Below are positions 41,574 through 49,600 of a DNA stretch of 49,600 nucleotides, in pieces. The first letter of the stretch is position 1. Each line of letters opens with the position of its first letter. This DNA is from Cereibacter changlensis JA139 (GTDB lineage Bacteria > Pseudomonadota > Alphaproteobacteria > Rhodobacterales > Rhodobacteraceae). Made by a program: the position numbers and the translations under genes. Location: contig NZ_PZKG01000023.1 of assembly GCF_003034985.1 (NCBI RefSeq), positions 1-49,600 of the forward strand, read 5' to 3'. The notes below the pieces were generated by a model, which was not told where the DNA came from, ran no database searches, and saw nothing but the letters and a program-made list of their open reading frames with translations.

Positions 41574-43397
41574 ATGAAACAGAATATCTTGGCCCGTCTG
41601 AGGCATGCGGCAACCCTGATCCTGCTGGCCGCGACGGCGGCGCCCGCAGGAGCAGAATCGGCGCATGGCATAGCTATGTATGGCGAGCCGGCGCTTCCAC
41701 CCGATTTTGTGGCGCTGCCCTACGCGAATCCCGATGCGCCGAAGGGCGGACGCATCGTTCTGGGCGAAACCGGCGGATTCGATTCGCTCAACCCCTATAT
41801 CGTCATGGGCCGCGCGCCGGTGGGTCTGGGCCTCGGCTCCACCCCGCTGACGGTCGAGACGCTGATGGCGCGGTCGCTGGACGAGCCCTTCACGCTCTAC
41901 GGGCTCTTGGCCGAGTCGGTGGAGACCGACGCCGCGCGCAGCTTCGTCGAATTCACCCTGCGCGAGGGCGCCCGATTCTCGGACGGCAGCCCGGTGACGG
42001 TGGAGGATGTGATCTGGTCCTTCGAGAAGCTCGGTACCGAGGGCATGCCGCGCTACCGCGTGGCCTGGACCAAGATCGCCAAGTCCAAGATCACCGGCCC
42101 GCGCTCGGTGCGCTTCACCTTCAACCAGGAGGACCGCGAGCTGCCGCTGGTCTTGGGGCTGCGGCCGATCCTGAAGAAGGCGCAGTGGGAAGGAAAGGAC
42201 TTCACCGCCTCGACGCTGGAGCCGCCGATCGGGTCGGGGCCCTATGTGGTCGACACATTCGAGCCGGGGCGTTTCATCAGCTATCGGCGCAATCCGGACT
42301 GGTGGGGCAAGGACCTGCCGATCAACCGCGGGCTGCACAATTTCGACGAGGTGCGCTACGACTACTTCGGAGATTCCGGGGTGGTGTTCGAGGCGTTCAA
42401 GTCGGGCGCGCTGAGCAGCTACCGCGAGACCAATGCGGCGAAATGGGCGGTGAACTACGGCTTCCCGGCGGTGCAGTCCGGCGACGTGGTGCTGGCCGAA
42501 ATCCCGCATGGAAGGCCCTCGGGGATGGAGGGGCTGGTGTTCAACGCCCGCCGTCCGATGTTTCAGGACTGGCGGGTGCGCGAGGCGCTGATCCAGGCGT
42601 TCAATTTCGAGCTGATCAACCGGACGCTGACCGGCGGGGCGCAGCTGCGGATCAGCTCGTATTTCTCGAACTCGGCCTTGGGGTTTGCGCCCGGCGAGCC
42701 GGCGGAGGGCGCGGTGAAGGCGCTGCTGGAGCCCTATGCCGGGGAGCTGCTGCCGGGGGCGCTGGAGGGCTATGCCCTGCCAGTGTCGGACGGGTCGGAG
42801 GCGAACCGCAGGAACATGCGGGCGGCGATGAAGCTGCTCGGGGATGCCGGATGGGCGGTGGAGAACGGCGTGCTGCGCAAGGACGGCCAGCCCTTCCGCT
42901 TCGAGATCCTGCTGGCGCAGGGCGCGGGCGAGATGATCTCGGTCGCGAGCATCTATGTCGAGGCGCTGAAGCGGCTGGGGATCGAGGCGCGGATCACCGC
43001 GGTGGATGCGGCGCAGCTGAAGCAGCGGACCGATGCGCAGGATTTCGACATGATGCCTTTCATCCGCGCGATGAGCCTGAGCCCGGGGGCGGAGCAGACG
43101 CTGTACTGGGCGGCGGCGGGCAAGGACCAGCCGGGCTCGCGCAACCTGATGGGGATGGAGAGCCCGGCGGCGGAGGCGATGATCGCGCGGATCCTGTCCT
43201 CCACCCAGCAGGCGGATTTCGTCGCGGCGACGCAGGCGCTGGACCGGGTGCTGACCACGGGGCGCTACGTGATCCCGATGTGGTATTCAAAGGTTTCCCG
43301 TCTGGCGCATCGCAAGGAGCTGAAGTATCCCGCGAAACTGCCGGTCTATGGCGACTGGCCGGGATTCCAGCCGGATGTCTGGTGGTTCGAGGACTGA
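41574..43397 (+). CDS. Periplasmic solute-binding protein, family 5 (peptide/YejA type), orphan
   Basis: A 607-residue exported protein: a signal peptide ending near AAPAGAES, then SBP_bac_5 motifs GGRIVLGETGGFDSLNPYI, LLAESVETD, GSGPYVVDTFEPGRFISYRRNPDWWG and VREALIQAFNFELIN. Its size and N-terminal HGIAMYGEPALPPDFVALPYANPDAPKGG-type segment (split here) resemble YejA-like binding proteins of microcin C/oligopeptide importers. No permease or ATPase genes follow: the next gene is a small lipoprotein and then an opposing efflux operon. The start at 41574 is set by the signal peptide; the longer frame lacks one. The substrate is inferred from family only. Confidence 0.88.
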   Translation: MKQNILARLRHAATLILLAATAAPAGAESAHGIAMYGEPALPPDFVALPYANPDAPKGGRIVLGETGGFDSLNPYIVMGRAPVGLGLGSTPLTVETLMARSLDEPFTLYGLLAESVETDAARSFVEFTLREGARFSDGSPVTVEDVIWSFEKLGTEGMPRYRVAWTKIAKSKITGPRSVRFTFNQEDRELPLVLGLRPILKKAQWEGKDFTASTLEPPIGSGPYVVDTFEPGRFISYRRNPDWWGKDLPINRGLHNFDEVRYDYFGDSGVVFEAFKSGALSSYRETNAAKWAVNYGFPAVQSGDVVLAEIPHGRPSGMEGLVFNARRPMFQDWRVREALIQAFNFELINRTLTGGAQLRISSYFSNSALGFAPGEPAEGAVKALLEPYAGELLPGALEGYALPVSDGSEANRRNMRAAMKLLGDAGWAVENGVLRKDGQPFRFEILLAQGAGEMISVASIYVEALKRLGIEARITAVDAAQLKQRTDAQDFDMMPFIRAMSLSPGAEQTLYWAAAGKDQPGSRNLMGMESPAAEAMIARILSSTQQADFVAATQALDRVLTTGRYVIPMWYSKVSRLAHRKELKYPAKLPVYGDWPGFQPDVWWFED

Positions 43398-43409
43398 GAG
43401 CGAGACGTG

Positions 43410-43532
43410 ATGAAGACAGTGATGATGATCGCGATGCTGGCGCTGGCCGGCTGCAACACGGTGGCCGGTGTCGGCCAGGACATCAGCGGCGGCGCGAACC
43501 GCGTCGGCGGCTGGATGGGCCCGGGCTACTGA
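43410..43532 (+). CDS. Entericidin-like small lipoprotein
   Basis: A 40-residue lipoprotein. MKTVMMIAMLALAGC is a short signal peptide with the lipobox LAGC, and the mature part is about 26 residues, Gly-rich (NTVAGVGQDISGGANRV) and ending in Tyr. This is the entericidin A/B pattern: a small membrane lipoprotein with a helix, in Enterobacteria part of an antidote/toxin pair. Only one copy is present, so a toxin-antidote pairing is not supported here. The start may be GTG 43407 or ATG 43410. It lies 13 bp after the binding protein stop and may be co-transcribed. Confidence 0.8.
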   Translation: MKTVMMIAMLALAGCNTVAGVGQDISGGANRVGGWMGPGY

Positions 43533-43574
43533 TCGCGGGCTGAGCGCCGCGGCCTGTTGCGGGCCGCGGCGCGG

Positions 43575-46500
43575 TCATTCTGCGACGAGGATCCGGCTCG
43601 GCGGGGTCTTGGATTCCAGATCCGCCACCCGCCGCGCCAGCGCCGCGAGCTCCGCCTCGCGTTCGGCGAGGCGTTCGGCCAGCACTTCCGGCGCCGGGAT
43701 ATCCGGCTCGGCTTCCTTCTTGCCGACGAGGCCGCCGAGCAGTCGGGACAGGCCCTTCGACAGGTCGTCCATGATCAGGAAGAAGGACGGCACGATCACC
43801 AGGCTGAGCACGGTGGAGACGATGATGCCGCCGATCACCGCCGTCGCCATCGGCGCGCGGAACGACCCGCCCTCGCCCACGCCGAGCGCCGAGGGCAGCA
43901 TGCCCGCCGACATGGCGATGGAGGTCATGACGATGGGACGGGCGCGCTTGTGCCCGGCCTCCATCACCGCCTCGAACCGCGCCATGCCGCGGGCGCGCAT
44001 CTCGACCGCGAAATCGACGAGGAGGATGGCGTTCTTCGTGACGATGCCCATCAGCATCAGGATGCCGATCAGCACCGGCATGGAGAGCGCGGAATCGGTG
44101 AGGATCAGCGCCGCCGCCACGCCGCCGATGGCGAGCGGCAAGGACAGAAGGATGGTGAAGGGCTGGATCACCGAGCGGAACAAGAGGATCAGCACGGTCA
44201 GCACCAGCATCAGGCCCAGCACCATGGCCTTGCCGAAGCTGGCGGTGAGTTCGTTCTGGATCTCGGCGTCGCCGGATTCGGAGACCCGGACCGAGGCTGG
44301 CAGGTCGACGCTTTCGGTGATCTCCTTGAAGCGGGCCGAGGCGGTGCCTAGGGCGACGCCGACCGGCAGGTTGGCGCCGATGGTGGCGCGGCGCTCGCGG
44401 TTCAGCCGGTCGACCATGCTGGGGCCCTCGGCGATGACGATGTCGGCCACGGTGCTCAGCGGCACGGTGGCGCCGCTGGCGGTGGTGACGCGCAGCGCGG
44501 CGATGCGGCCGAGGTCGGCGCGAGCCCCGTCGTTCAGCCGCACCCGCACCGGCACCAGCCGGTCGTCGATCGAGAGCTTGGCGAGGCCGGCGTCGATGTC
44601 GCCGATGGTGGCGACGCGGACGATCTCGGCGATCTGCCGGGTGGTGACGCCGAGCCGCGCCGCCTCGGTCGGGCGCGGGGTGATCTGCAGCTCGGGCCGC
44701 GGCAGCGCGCCTTCGGAGGCCACGTCGGCCAGCAAGGGGTCGCCGCGCAGCGCCGCCTCCAGCCGGGCGACGGCGAGGTTCAGGTCGGCCTCGTTGTCGG
44801 ACAGGATCGAGAAGGACAGGTCACGCTCGCCCCGGTCGTTCAGCTTGAAGGCGCGCACATCGGGGATGCCTGCGATGCGGCCGAAGATCTCGGCCTCGAT
44901 GCTGCTCTGCGGTCTGGTGCGGCCCTCGGGCGGCAGCGCCGGCAGGAGCGGCCCGACCACGGGCAGCCGGCTGGCCAGATCCGACAGGCGGAACATGAGC
45001 CGGTGGTCGAGCTTGTCGAGCAGGATGGTGACGCTGGCGCGGCGCACGTCGAGATCGCCGGTGGGGGAAGAGCCGCCCAGCACGAAGATGTCCTTCACCC
45101 CGTCCACGTCGCGGATCGCCGCCACCAGCGCCTGGGTGCTGCGGTCGGTCTCTTCCAGCGTCGAGCCGGGGGCCAGTTCGACGCTGAGCGGGATGCGGCT
45201 GACATCCTCGGGCGGGATGAAGCTGCCCGGCACGCGCAGCATGAAGAAGATCGACACCGCCAGCACGCCGATGGCCCCCAGCAGCGTCAGGTAGCGGAAG
45301 CGCATGGTGCTGCGGACCACGGCGAGATAGCCGCGCATGATCGGGCCGTCGCGATGCTCCTTCTCGTCGGCGTCCTTGGTGCGCATGAGATAGGCGGCCA
45401 TCATCGGCGTGATCAGCCGGGCGACCAGCAGCGAGAACAGCACAGAGATCGCGACGGTCAAGCCGAACTGCTCGAAATACTGCCCCGGAATGCCCGGCAT
45501 GAAGGAGACCGGCACGAAGACCGCGACGATGGTCAGCGAGGTGGCGATGACCGCCATGCCGATCTCGTCCGCCGCTTCGATGGCGGCGCGATAGGGCGAC
45601 TTGCCCATGCGGATGTGGCGGGCGATGTTCTCGATCTCGACGATGGCGTCGTCGACAAGGATGCCGGTGGCCAGCGTGATCGCAAGGAAGCTGACGAGGT
45701 TAAGCGAGAAGCCGAGCAGGTCCATGATCCAGAAGGTCGGCACCGCCGAGAGCGGCAGGGCCACCGCGGCGATCAGCGTGGCGCGCCAGTTCTTCAGGAA
45801 CAGGAAGACCACCAGCACCGCGAGGATCGAGCCCTCGATCAGCGTGTGCAGCGCCGCCTCGTAATTGCCATAGGTGTAATAGACCGTGTCATCGACCAGC
45901 GCGACCGTCACCTCGGGGTTCGCGGCGCGCAGCTCCTCCAGCGTGCCGTTCACCACCTCGGCCACCGAGACCTCGGAGGCGCCCTTGGCGCGGAAGACGG
46001 CGAAGGTCACCACCGGCTCGCCGTTGAAACGCGAGAAGGAGCGGAGTTCCTCGTAGGTGTCGGAGATCTCGCCCAAGTCAGAGAGCCGGACGTGGCGGCC
46101 CGAGGGCAGTGCTATGGTGGTGGCGGCCAGCCGCTCCACCGTGCTGGCGTCACCCAGCATGCGGATCGCCTGCTCGCCCGCCCCCAGTTCCGACCGCCCG
46201 GCGCCGAGATTGGCGTTGGTGGCGCGCAGCTGGGCGTTGACCTGCGGCGCGGTGATGCCGAAGCTGCCGAGCTTCACCGGGTCGAGGCTGACGCGGATCT
46301 CGCGCTCGGCCCCGCCGTAGCGGTCGACCCGGCCGATGCCGGGCCGGCCCTGCAGGGCGCGGGTGATGGTGTCGTCGACATACCAGCTCAGCTCCTCGAT
46401 GGTCATCGAGGGGGCGGTGACGGCGAAGGTCATGATCGCCTGACCCTCGACGTCGATGCGGGTGACGATCGGGGCCTCGATGTCGCCGGGCAGGTCGCCG

Positions 46501-46847
46501 CGGATCTGGTCGATGGCGTCCTTCACATCCTGCACCGCCTTCTCGGTCGGCACCTCCATGCGGAATTCGACCGCGGTGGTGGAGACGCCGTCGGTGACGG
46601 TGGAGATGATGTTCTTGACCCCGGTGATGCCGGCGACGGCATCCTCGATCTCCTTGGTGACCTGGGTCTCCATCTCGGCCGGGGCGGCGCCGGATTGCGC
46701 CACGCGCACGGCGACCAGCGGCACGTCGATGTTGGGGAAGCGGGTGATGGGCAGGGCGTTGAAGGAAAGCCAGCCGAGCACCATCAGCATGAGGAAGCCA
46801 AGGAGGGGCGCGACGGGGTTGCGGATCGACCAGGCCGAGAAGTTCAT
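43575..46847 (-). CDS. RND multidrug efflux permease (HAE1/AcrB-like)
   Basis: A 1090-residue inner-membrane proton antiporter. It has the typical two-fold layout: N-terminal NFSAWSIRNPVAPLLGFLML helix, a periplasmic porter domain (ALPITRFPNIDVPLVAVRV, GVKNIISTVTDGVSTT), TM2-6 with the proton-relay region LATGILVDDAIVEIENIAR (two Asp), a second porter domain, and TM7-12 including MLMGIVTKNAILLVDFAVEMR. The C-terminus adds a cytoplasmic coiled coil (AERLAEREAELAALARRVADLESK). It is the last gene of tetR-mfp-rnd. No outer-membrane TolC homologue is adjacent, so a shared TolC is expected. Confidence 0.94.
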   Translation of the reverse strand: MNFSAWSIRNPVAPLLGFLMLMVLGWLSFNALPITRFPNIDVPLVAVRVAQSGAAPAEMETQVTKEIEDAVAGITGVKNIISTVTDGVSTTAVEFRMEVPTEKAVQDVKDAIDQIRGDLPGDIEAPIVTRIDVEGQAIMTFAVTAPSMTIEELSWYVDDTITRALQGRPGIGRVDRYGGAEREIRVSLDPVKLGSFGITAPQVNAQLRATNANLGAGRSELGAGEQAIRMLGDASTVERLAATTIALPSGRHVRLSDLGEISDTYEELRSFSRFNGEPVVTFAVFRAKGASEVSVAEVVNGTLEELRAANPEVTVALVDDTVYYTYGNYEAALHTLIEGSILAVLVVFLFLKNWRATLIAAVALPLSAVPTFWIMDLLGFSLNLVSFLAITLATGILVDDAIVEIENIARHIRMGKSPYRAAIEAADEIGMAVIATSLTIVAVFVPVSFMPGIPGQYFEQFGLTVAISVLFSLLVARLITPMMAAYLMRTKDADEKEHRDGPIMRGYLAVVRSTMRFRYLTLLGAIGVLAVSIFFMLRVPGSFIPPEDVSRIPLSVELAPGSTLEETDRSTQALVAAIRDVDGVKDIFVLGGSSPTGDLDVRRASVTILLDKLDHRLMFRLSDLASRLPVVGPLLPALPPEGRTRPQSSIEAEIFGRIAGIPDVRAFKLNDRGERDLSFSILSDNEADLNLAVARLEAALRGDPLLADVASEGALPRPELQITPRPTEAARLGVTTRQIAEIVRVATIGDIDAGLAKLSIDDRLVPVRVRLNDGARADLGRIAALRVTTASGATVPLSTVADIVIAEGPSMVDRLNRERRATIGANLPVGVALGTASARFKEITESVDLPASVRVSESGDAEIQNELTASFGKAMVLGLMLVLTVLILLFRSVIQPFTILLSLPLAIGGVAAALILTDSALSMPVLIGILMLMGIVTKNAILLVDFAVEMRARGMARFEAVMEAGHKRARPIVMTSIAMSAGMLPSALGVGEGGSFRAPMATAVIGGIIVSTVLSLVIVPSFFLIMDDLSKGLSRLLGGLVGKKEAEPDIPAPEVLAERLAEREAELAALARRVADLESKTPPSRILVAE

Positions 46848-46857
46848 GGCGCGCCCC

Positions 46858-48024
46858 TCAGTTGGTCGGCTCGGCCGGGACCGGGTTCACCCGGTCGCCG
46901 TCGCGCACGAAAGCGGCGGATTTCGTCACCACCAGATCGCCCTGGGCGAGGCCTGCGGTGATCTCGATGAAGCCCGCATCGCGGATGCCGGTGGTCACCG
47001 CGACGCGGGTCACCTCGCCATCGGTGACCTTCATCAGCGTGGCGCCCTCTGCGCCGGAGCCGACGGCGGTGACCGGCACGGCCAGCGCCTCGCGCTCGGC
47101 CAACAGGATTTCGGCGTCGGCGAACATGCCGAGCCGGATTGCCGAGGGGTCGTCGATGCTGATCCGGGCGCGGCCAAGGCGGGTGGCGGCGTCGATGGCG
47201 GGCTCGACCAGCCGGACGGCGCCGGTGAGGGGTGCGGCACCGCCGACAGTGGTGATCCGCACCCCCTGCCCGGCCTCCAGCCGCAGGAGGTCGCCTTCGG
47301 CCACGTCGGCGCGCAGCTCCAGCGCCGCGTCGCGCATCAGCGAGAACATCGGCGTGCCGGAGGCGCTGGCGATGGCCCCGACCTGGGCGTTGCGCTGCAC
47401 GATCTCGCCGGCCACCGGGGCGACGACATTGGTGCGGGCCAGTTGCAGCTCGACATTCTCCAGCTGCGCCTCGACCAGCGAAAGCTGGGCGCGGGCGGCC
47501 TCCAGCGTCTGCACCGCCACCATGACCCGGGCGTTGGCGCTGATCGCCGCGGCCTGCGCCGTGTCGGCGGCGGCCTGCGAGGCGGCGCCTTGCGCGCGCA
47601 GCTGCGAGGTGCGCTGGGTGACGCGCTGGGCCTCGTCGGCGCTGGAGCGGGCCTCCAGCACCTGGGCCTCGGCCTGGGCGATGGTGGCCCTGGCCGAGGC
47701 GAGCGAGGCGGTGAACTGGCTGCGCTGCAGCTCCAGCGTGGAAAGCGAGAGCCGGGCGAGCACCTGGCCCTGGCTCACCATGTCGCCGACATCGGCCTCC
47801 AGCGTCTCGATCGGCTGGCCTTCGATCAGCGGCTGGACCTGGACCATCTCCACCGCCTCGACGAGGCCGGAGGCGATCACCCGGTCGCGCATCAGGCGCG
47901 GCGCAACGGTGGAGACGGTGATCGCCGGCAGGGTCTGCGGCGCGGCCTCAGGGGTCTGGGCGAAGGTTGCGCCCGCGCCGGAGAGGCCGAGGGTCAGGGC
48001 AAGAAGAACGCTCGTTACCCGCAT
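46858..48024 (-). CDS. RND efflux periplasmic adaptor (membrane fusion protein)
   Basis: A 388-residue adaptor linking the RND pump to an outer-membrane channel. It has a signal peptide ending near AGATFA, a lipoyl-like half-motif VQVQPLIEGQPIETLEADVGDMVSQGQVLARL, a long alpha-helical hairpin (about residues 95-190, rich in Ala/Gln, TLELQRSQFTASLAS), then the second lipoyl half VVAPVAGEIVQRNAQVGAIA and a beta-barrel domain. It lies 4 bp after tetR and 10 bp before the RND gene. Confidence 0.92.
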   Translation of the reverse strand: MRVTSVLLALTLGLSGAGATFAQTPEAAPQTLPAITVSTVAPRLMRDRVIASGLVEAVEMVQVQPLIEGQPIETLEADVGDMVSQGQVLARLSLSTLELQRSQFTASLASARATIAQAEAQVLEARSSADEAQRVTQRTSQLRAQGAASQAAADTAQAAAISANARVMVAVQTLEAARAQLSLVEAQLENVELQLARTNVVAPVAGEIVQRNAQVGAIASASGTPMFSLMRDAALELRADVAEGDLLRLEAGQGVRITTVGGAAPLTGAVRLVEPAIDAATRLGRARISIDDPSAIRLGMFADAEILLAEREALAVPVTAVGSGAEGATLMKVTDGEVTRVAVTTGIRDAGFIEITAGLAQGDLVVTKSAAFVRDGDRVNPVPAEPTN

Positions 48025-48028
48025 GGGC

Positions 48029-48640
48029 TCAACCTTTCACATCGGAACGGGCGACCTCGTCGAGGGTCGCATTGATTGTACGCAGAACCATCGCGGTCAG
48101 TTCATCCGCGCCGGTGCGACGGTCCGGCGGCTGCACCGCCGAGGCGGAGACCAGCATCACCACGAAATCGGCATGGGTGACAAAGCGGCGTTCGGTCTCT
48201 GCCAAGGGCAGGCCGGTGGCGTGGGAGAAGATGGTCAAAAGGTAGCGCCGCACCTCGGATTCCATCCGGCCGCAGGCGGCGCCGATCTCGGGGCGGCGCT
48301 GGGCGATGGCGGTGATCTCGGCCCAGAGCGGGAAATCCTCGTTGCAGTGCTTCACCTCGACATGCTCACGCAGCACGTCGCGCAGCATCTGCATCGGATC
48401 GGCCGAGGTGATGACGCGGGCGAAATCCTCGCCCACGGCCTCGAGGTCGCGGGCGATGAGGGCCTCGATGATCGCGGCCTTCGACGGGAAGTAGCGGTAG
48501 AAATTGCCGACGCTCATCCCCGCGGCCTTGGCGAGATCCTGCATCGAGGCGCCGTCGAAGCCCTTCTCGGCGAAGCTGCTGCGCACCGCATTGAGGATCT
48601 CGGCGCTGCGCGGCTGGGCGGCGGTGAGCGTATCGGGCAT
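48029..48640 (-). CDS. TetR/AcrR-family repressor of the efflux operon
   Basis: A 203-residue regulator. The N-terminal HTH is about residues 12-57 (EILNAVRSSFAEKGFDGASM, then DLAKAAGMSVGNFYRYFPSK), the TetR hallmark. The ligand-binding C-terminus is divergent. It is the first gene of tetR-mfp-rnd and a perfect palindrome 38-53 bp upstream of its start is a likely operator, so it probably represses itself and the pump, with a pump substrate as inducer. Confidence 0.9.
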   Translation of the reverse strand: MPDTLTAAQPRSAEILNAVRSSFAEKGFDGASMQDLAKAAGMSVGNFYRYFPSKAAIIEALIARDLEAVGEDFARVITSADPMQMLRDVLREHVEVKHCNEDFPLWAEITAIAQRRPEIGAACGRMESEVRRYLLTIFSHATGLPLAETERRFVTHADFVVMLVSASAVQPPDRRTGADELTAMVLRTINATLDEVARSDVKG

Positions 48641-48967
48641 GCGGGGCTTTCGGCAGGATCAGCACGGAGCGGGCTGGGAATGAACGTTCATTCATCCTGT
48701 GGCCATTTCCGGCGAAGGTCAAGGGGCGGTGCGGGCGGTCAAGGGATGTTGATGCTGACAAGGCGCGTCGGTGCAGAGACTTTACCTGCCCCCGTGCAGG
48801 GCTGCACAGGCGCACAGATACCCCTGCGTCTTGCATCGCCGGGGGCGGAGGCGTAGCAGACATCACGCCTCCTTTCCGTCCGCGTCGGCAGCCCCTGCGC
48901 CTGCCCCGTCCGAGTGTTGCCGTTTCGAGGCCCGTCATTTCACCCTCCGCGCCGAAGGAGCTCCTGC
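48641..48967. other. Divergent intergenic region between tetR and the DsbA/FrnE-like gene
   Basis: 327 bp without a credible gene. It holds the tetR operator at 48678-48693. A short palindromic GTGCAGGGCTGCAC lies near 48794-48807. I could not assign a promoter for the plus-strand gene. Confidence 0.5.
48678..48693. promoter_or_regulatory. TetR-type operator palindrome
   Basis: GAATGAACGTTCATTC is a perfect 16-bp palindrome 38 bp upstream of tetR, in a region otherwise low in symmetry. TGAACGTTCA-type cores are typical TetR/AcrR sites. Confidence 0.75.
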
Positions 48968-49600
48968 ATGGTCCGTCTCGACATCTTCTCCGACCCGATC
49001 TGCCCCTGGTGCTATATCGGCAAGGCCTTTCTCGACCGCGCGCTGGAATCGCGGCCCGACCATCCTTTCGCGGTGGAATGGCATCCCTTCCAGCTGAACC
49101 CCGAGATGCCGCGCGAGGGCATGGACCGGCGGGAGTATCTGGAGCGGATCTTCGGCAGCAAGACCAAGGCGGTCGAGGCGCATGTCCAGCTGGCGAAGAT
49201 GGCCGGCGAGGCCGGGGTCGAGATGGATTTCGCCCGGATCGAGCGGGTGCCGAACACGCTCGACGCGCATCGGCTGATCCATTGGGCCGGGCTGGAGGGG
49301 CGGCAGGGCGCGGTGGTGGCGGCGCTGTTCCGCGGCTATTTCCGCGAGGGGCTCGACATCGGCGACGCGCAGGTGCTGACCGAGATCGCGGCGCAGGCCG
49401 GGATGGACCGGGCGCTGACCGCGCGGCTGCTCGCCACCGACAACGACCGCGACGATCTGGCGGCGCGCGACGCCGATGCACGGTCCAAGGGGGTGACGGC
49501 GGTGCCGACCTTCCTCGTCGACCGGCAATATGTGCTGTCGGGCGCCCAATCCGTTTCCCTCTGGCAGCAGGTGGATCGACGAGATCGCCGCCGCCCCCCG
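48968..49600 (+). CDS. DsbA/FrnE-like thioredoxin-fold oxidoreductase (runs off window, frame disturbed at end)
   Basis: About 200 residues of a cytoplasmic DsbA-fold protein: MVRLDIFSDPICPWCYIGKA has the CPWC active site and the FrnE-type DPICPWCYIGK, followed by WHPFQLNPEMPREGMDR and the C-terminal TAVPTFLVDRQYVLSGAQ. These proteins are thiol-disulfide oxidoreductases or 2-hydroxychromene-2-carboxylate-isomerase-like. It has no signal peptide. Near 49571-49574 the frame reads VDRRDRR where the family normally continues VIDEI; one extra G would explain this, either a sequence error or a real frameshift. Only a few residues are expected to be missing at the end. Confidence 0.87.
   Translation, partial: MVRLDIFSDPICPWCYIGKAFLDRALESRPDHPFAVEWHPFQLNPEMPREGMDRREYLERIFGSKTKAVEAHVQLAKMAGEAGVEMDFARIERVPNTLDAHRLIHWAGLEGRQGAVVAALFRGYFREGLDIGDAQVLTEIAAQAGMDRALTARLLATDNDRDDLAARDADARSKGVTAVPTFLVDRQYVLSGAQSVSLWQQVDRRDRRRPP

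Overview
The window is about 49.6 kb of GC-rich chromosomal DNA from an alphaproteobacterium, almost certainly in the Rhodobacterales (Rhodobacteraceae/Roseobacter group). The evidence is gene content (SUF operon with YIP1-type proteins, IalB, DUF882, a RamA-like corrinoid activator with separate pterin-binding methyltransferase and MetF, psuK-psuG, BdhA), dense coding on both strands, and promoters of the form TTGNNN-N17-TANNNN in front of tRNA and ribosomal protein genes. Most of the window is ordinary core chromosome. I see no prophage, CRISPR array, plasmid function or resistance island.

Layout. 1-5648: the 3' part of a SUF iron-sulfur operon (sufB truncated by the window edge, a YbjQ-family gene, sufC, sufD, two YIP1-like membrane proteins, sufS). 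5695-8396: an accessory scar between tRNA-Arg(CCG) and tRNA-Gly(CCC), holding a truncated tyrosine integrase, an IS3 orfA fragment bounded by 9-bp direct repeats, and a decayed autotransporter. 8450-10448: a fasciclin protein next to an ECF sigma factor and RskA-type anti-sigma factor. 10524-15265: a minus-strand one-carbon/B12 operon (virulence-factor-domain protein, MetF, methyl-THF:corrinoid methyltransferase, small unknown protein, RamA-like activator). 15539-17436: Ppx/GppA and RlmE. 17491-22624: envelope genes (MepK-like DUF882, L,D-transpeptidase, LpxD, a specialised ACP and ketosynthase). 22677-29345: IalB, two candidate small RNAs, DUF853 ATPase, CorC, XerD and a secreted unknown. 29550-34150: aroK, aroB, DUF1345, tRNA-Gln, BaiN-like flavoprotein, rpe. 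34202-36304: FAD oxidoreductase divergent from a LuxR solo. 36538-40312: tsf, rpsB, and the pseudouridine catabolic pair psuK-psuG. 40511-43532: bdhA with an upstream sRNA or leader, a family-5 solute-binding protein and an entericidin-like lipoprotein. 43575-48640: tetR-mfp-rnd efflux operon. 48968-end: DsbA/FrnE-like protein.

The least expected structures are non-coding. Two loci 12.6 kb apart carry the same 103-bp element made of four hairpins. Corresponding hairpins match in order, orientation and loop sequence, although many stems differ by paired changes. The first hairpin follows a stop codon in both copies. A compact unit at 41384-41495 has a near-consensus promoter, a hairpin and a U8 terminator upstream of bdhA; it is a strong candidate for an sRNA or attenuated leader. 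A similar smaller unit lies upstream of ialB. The one-carbon operon has a 12-bp direct repeat with 20-bp periodicity in its promoter region. The sigma/RskA/fasciclin arrangement recalls the mycobacterial SigK-RskA regulon.
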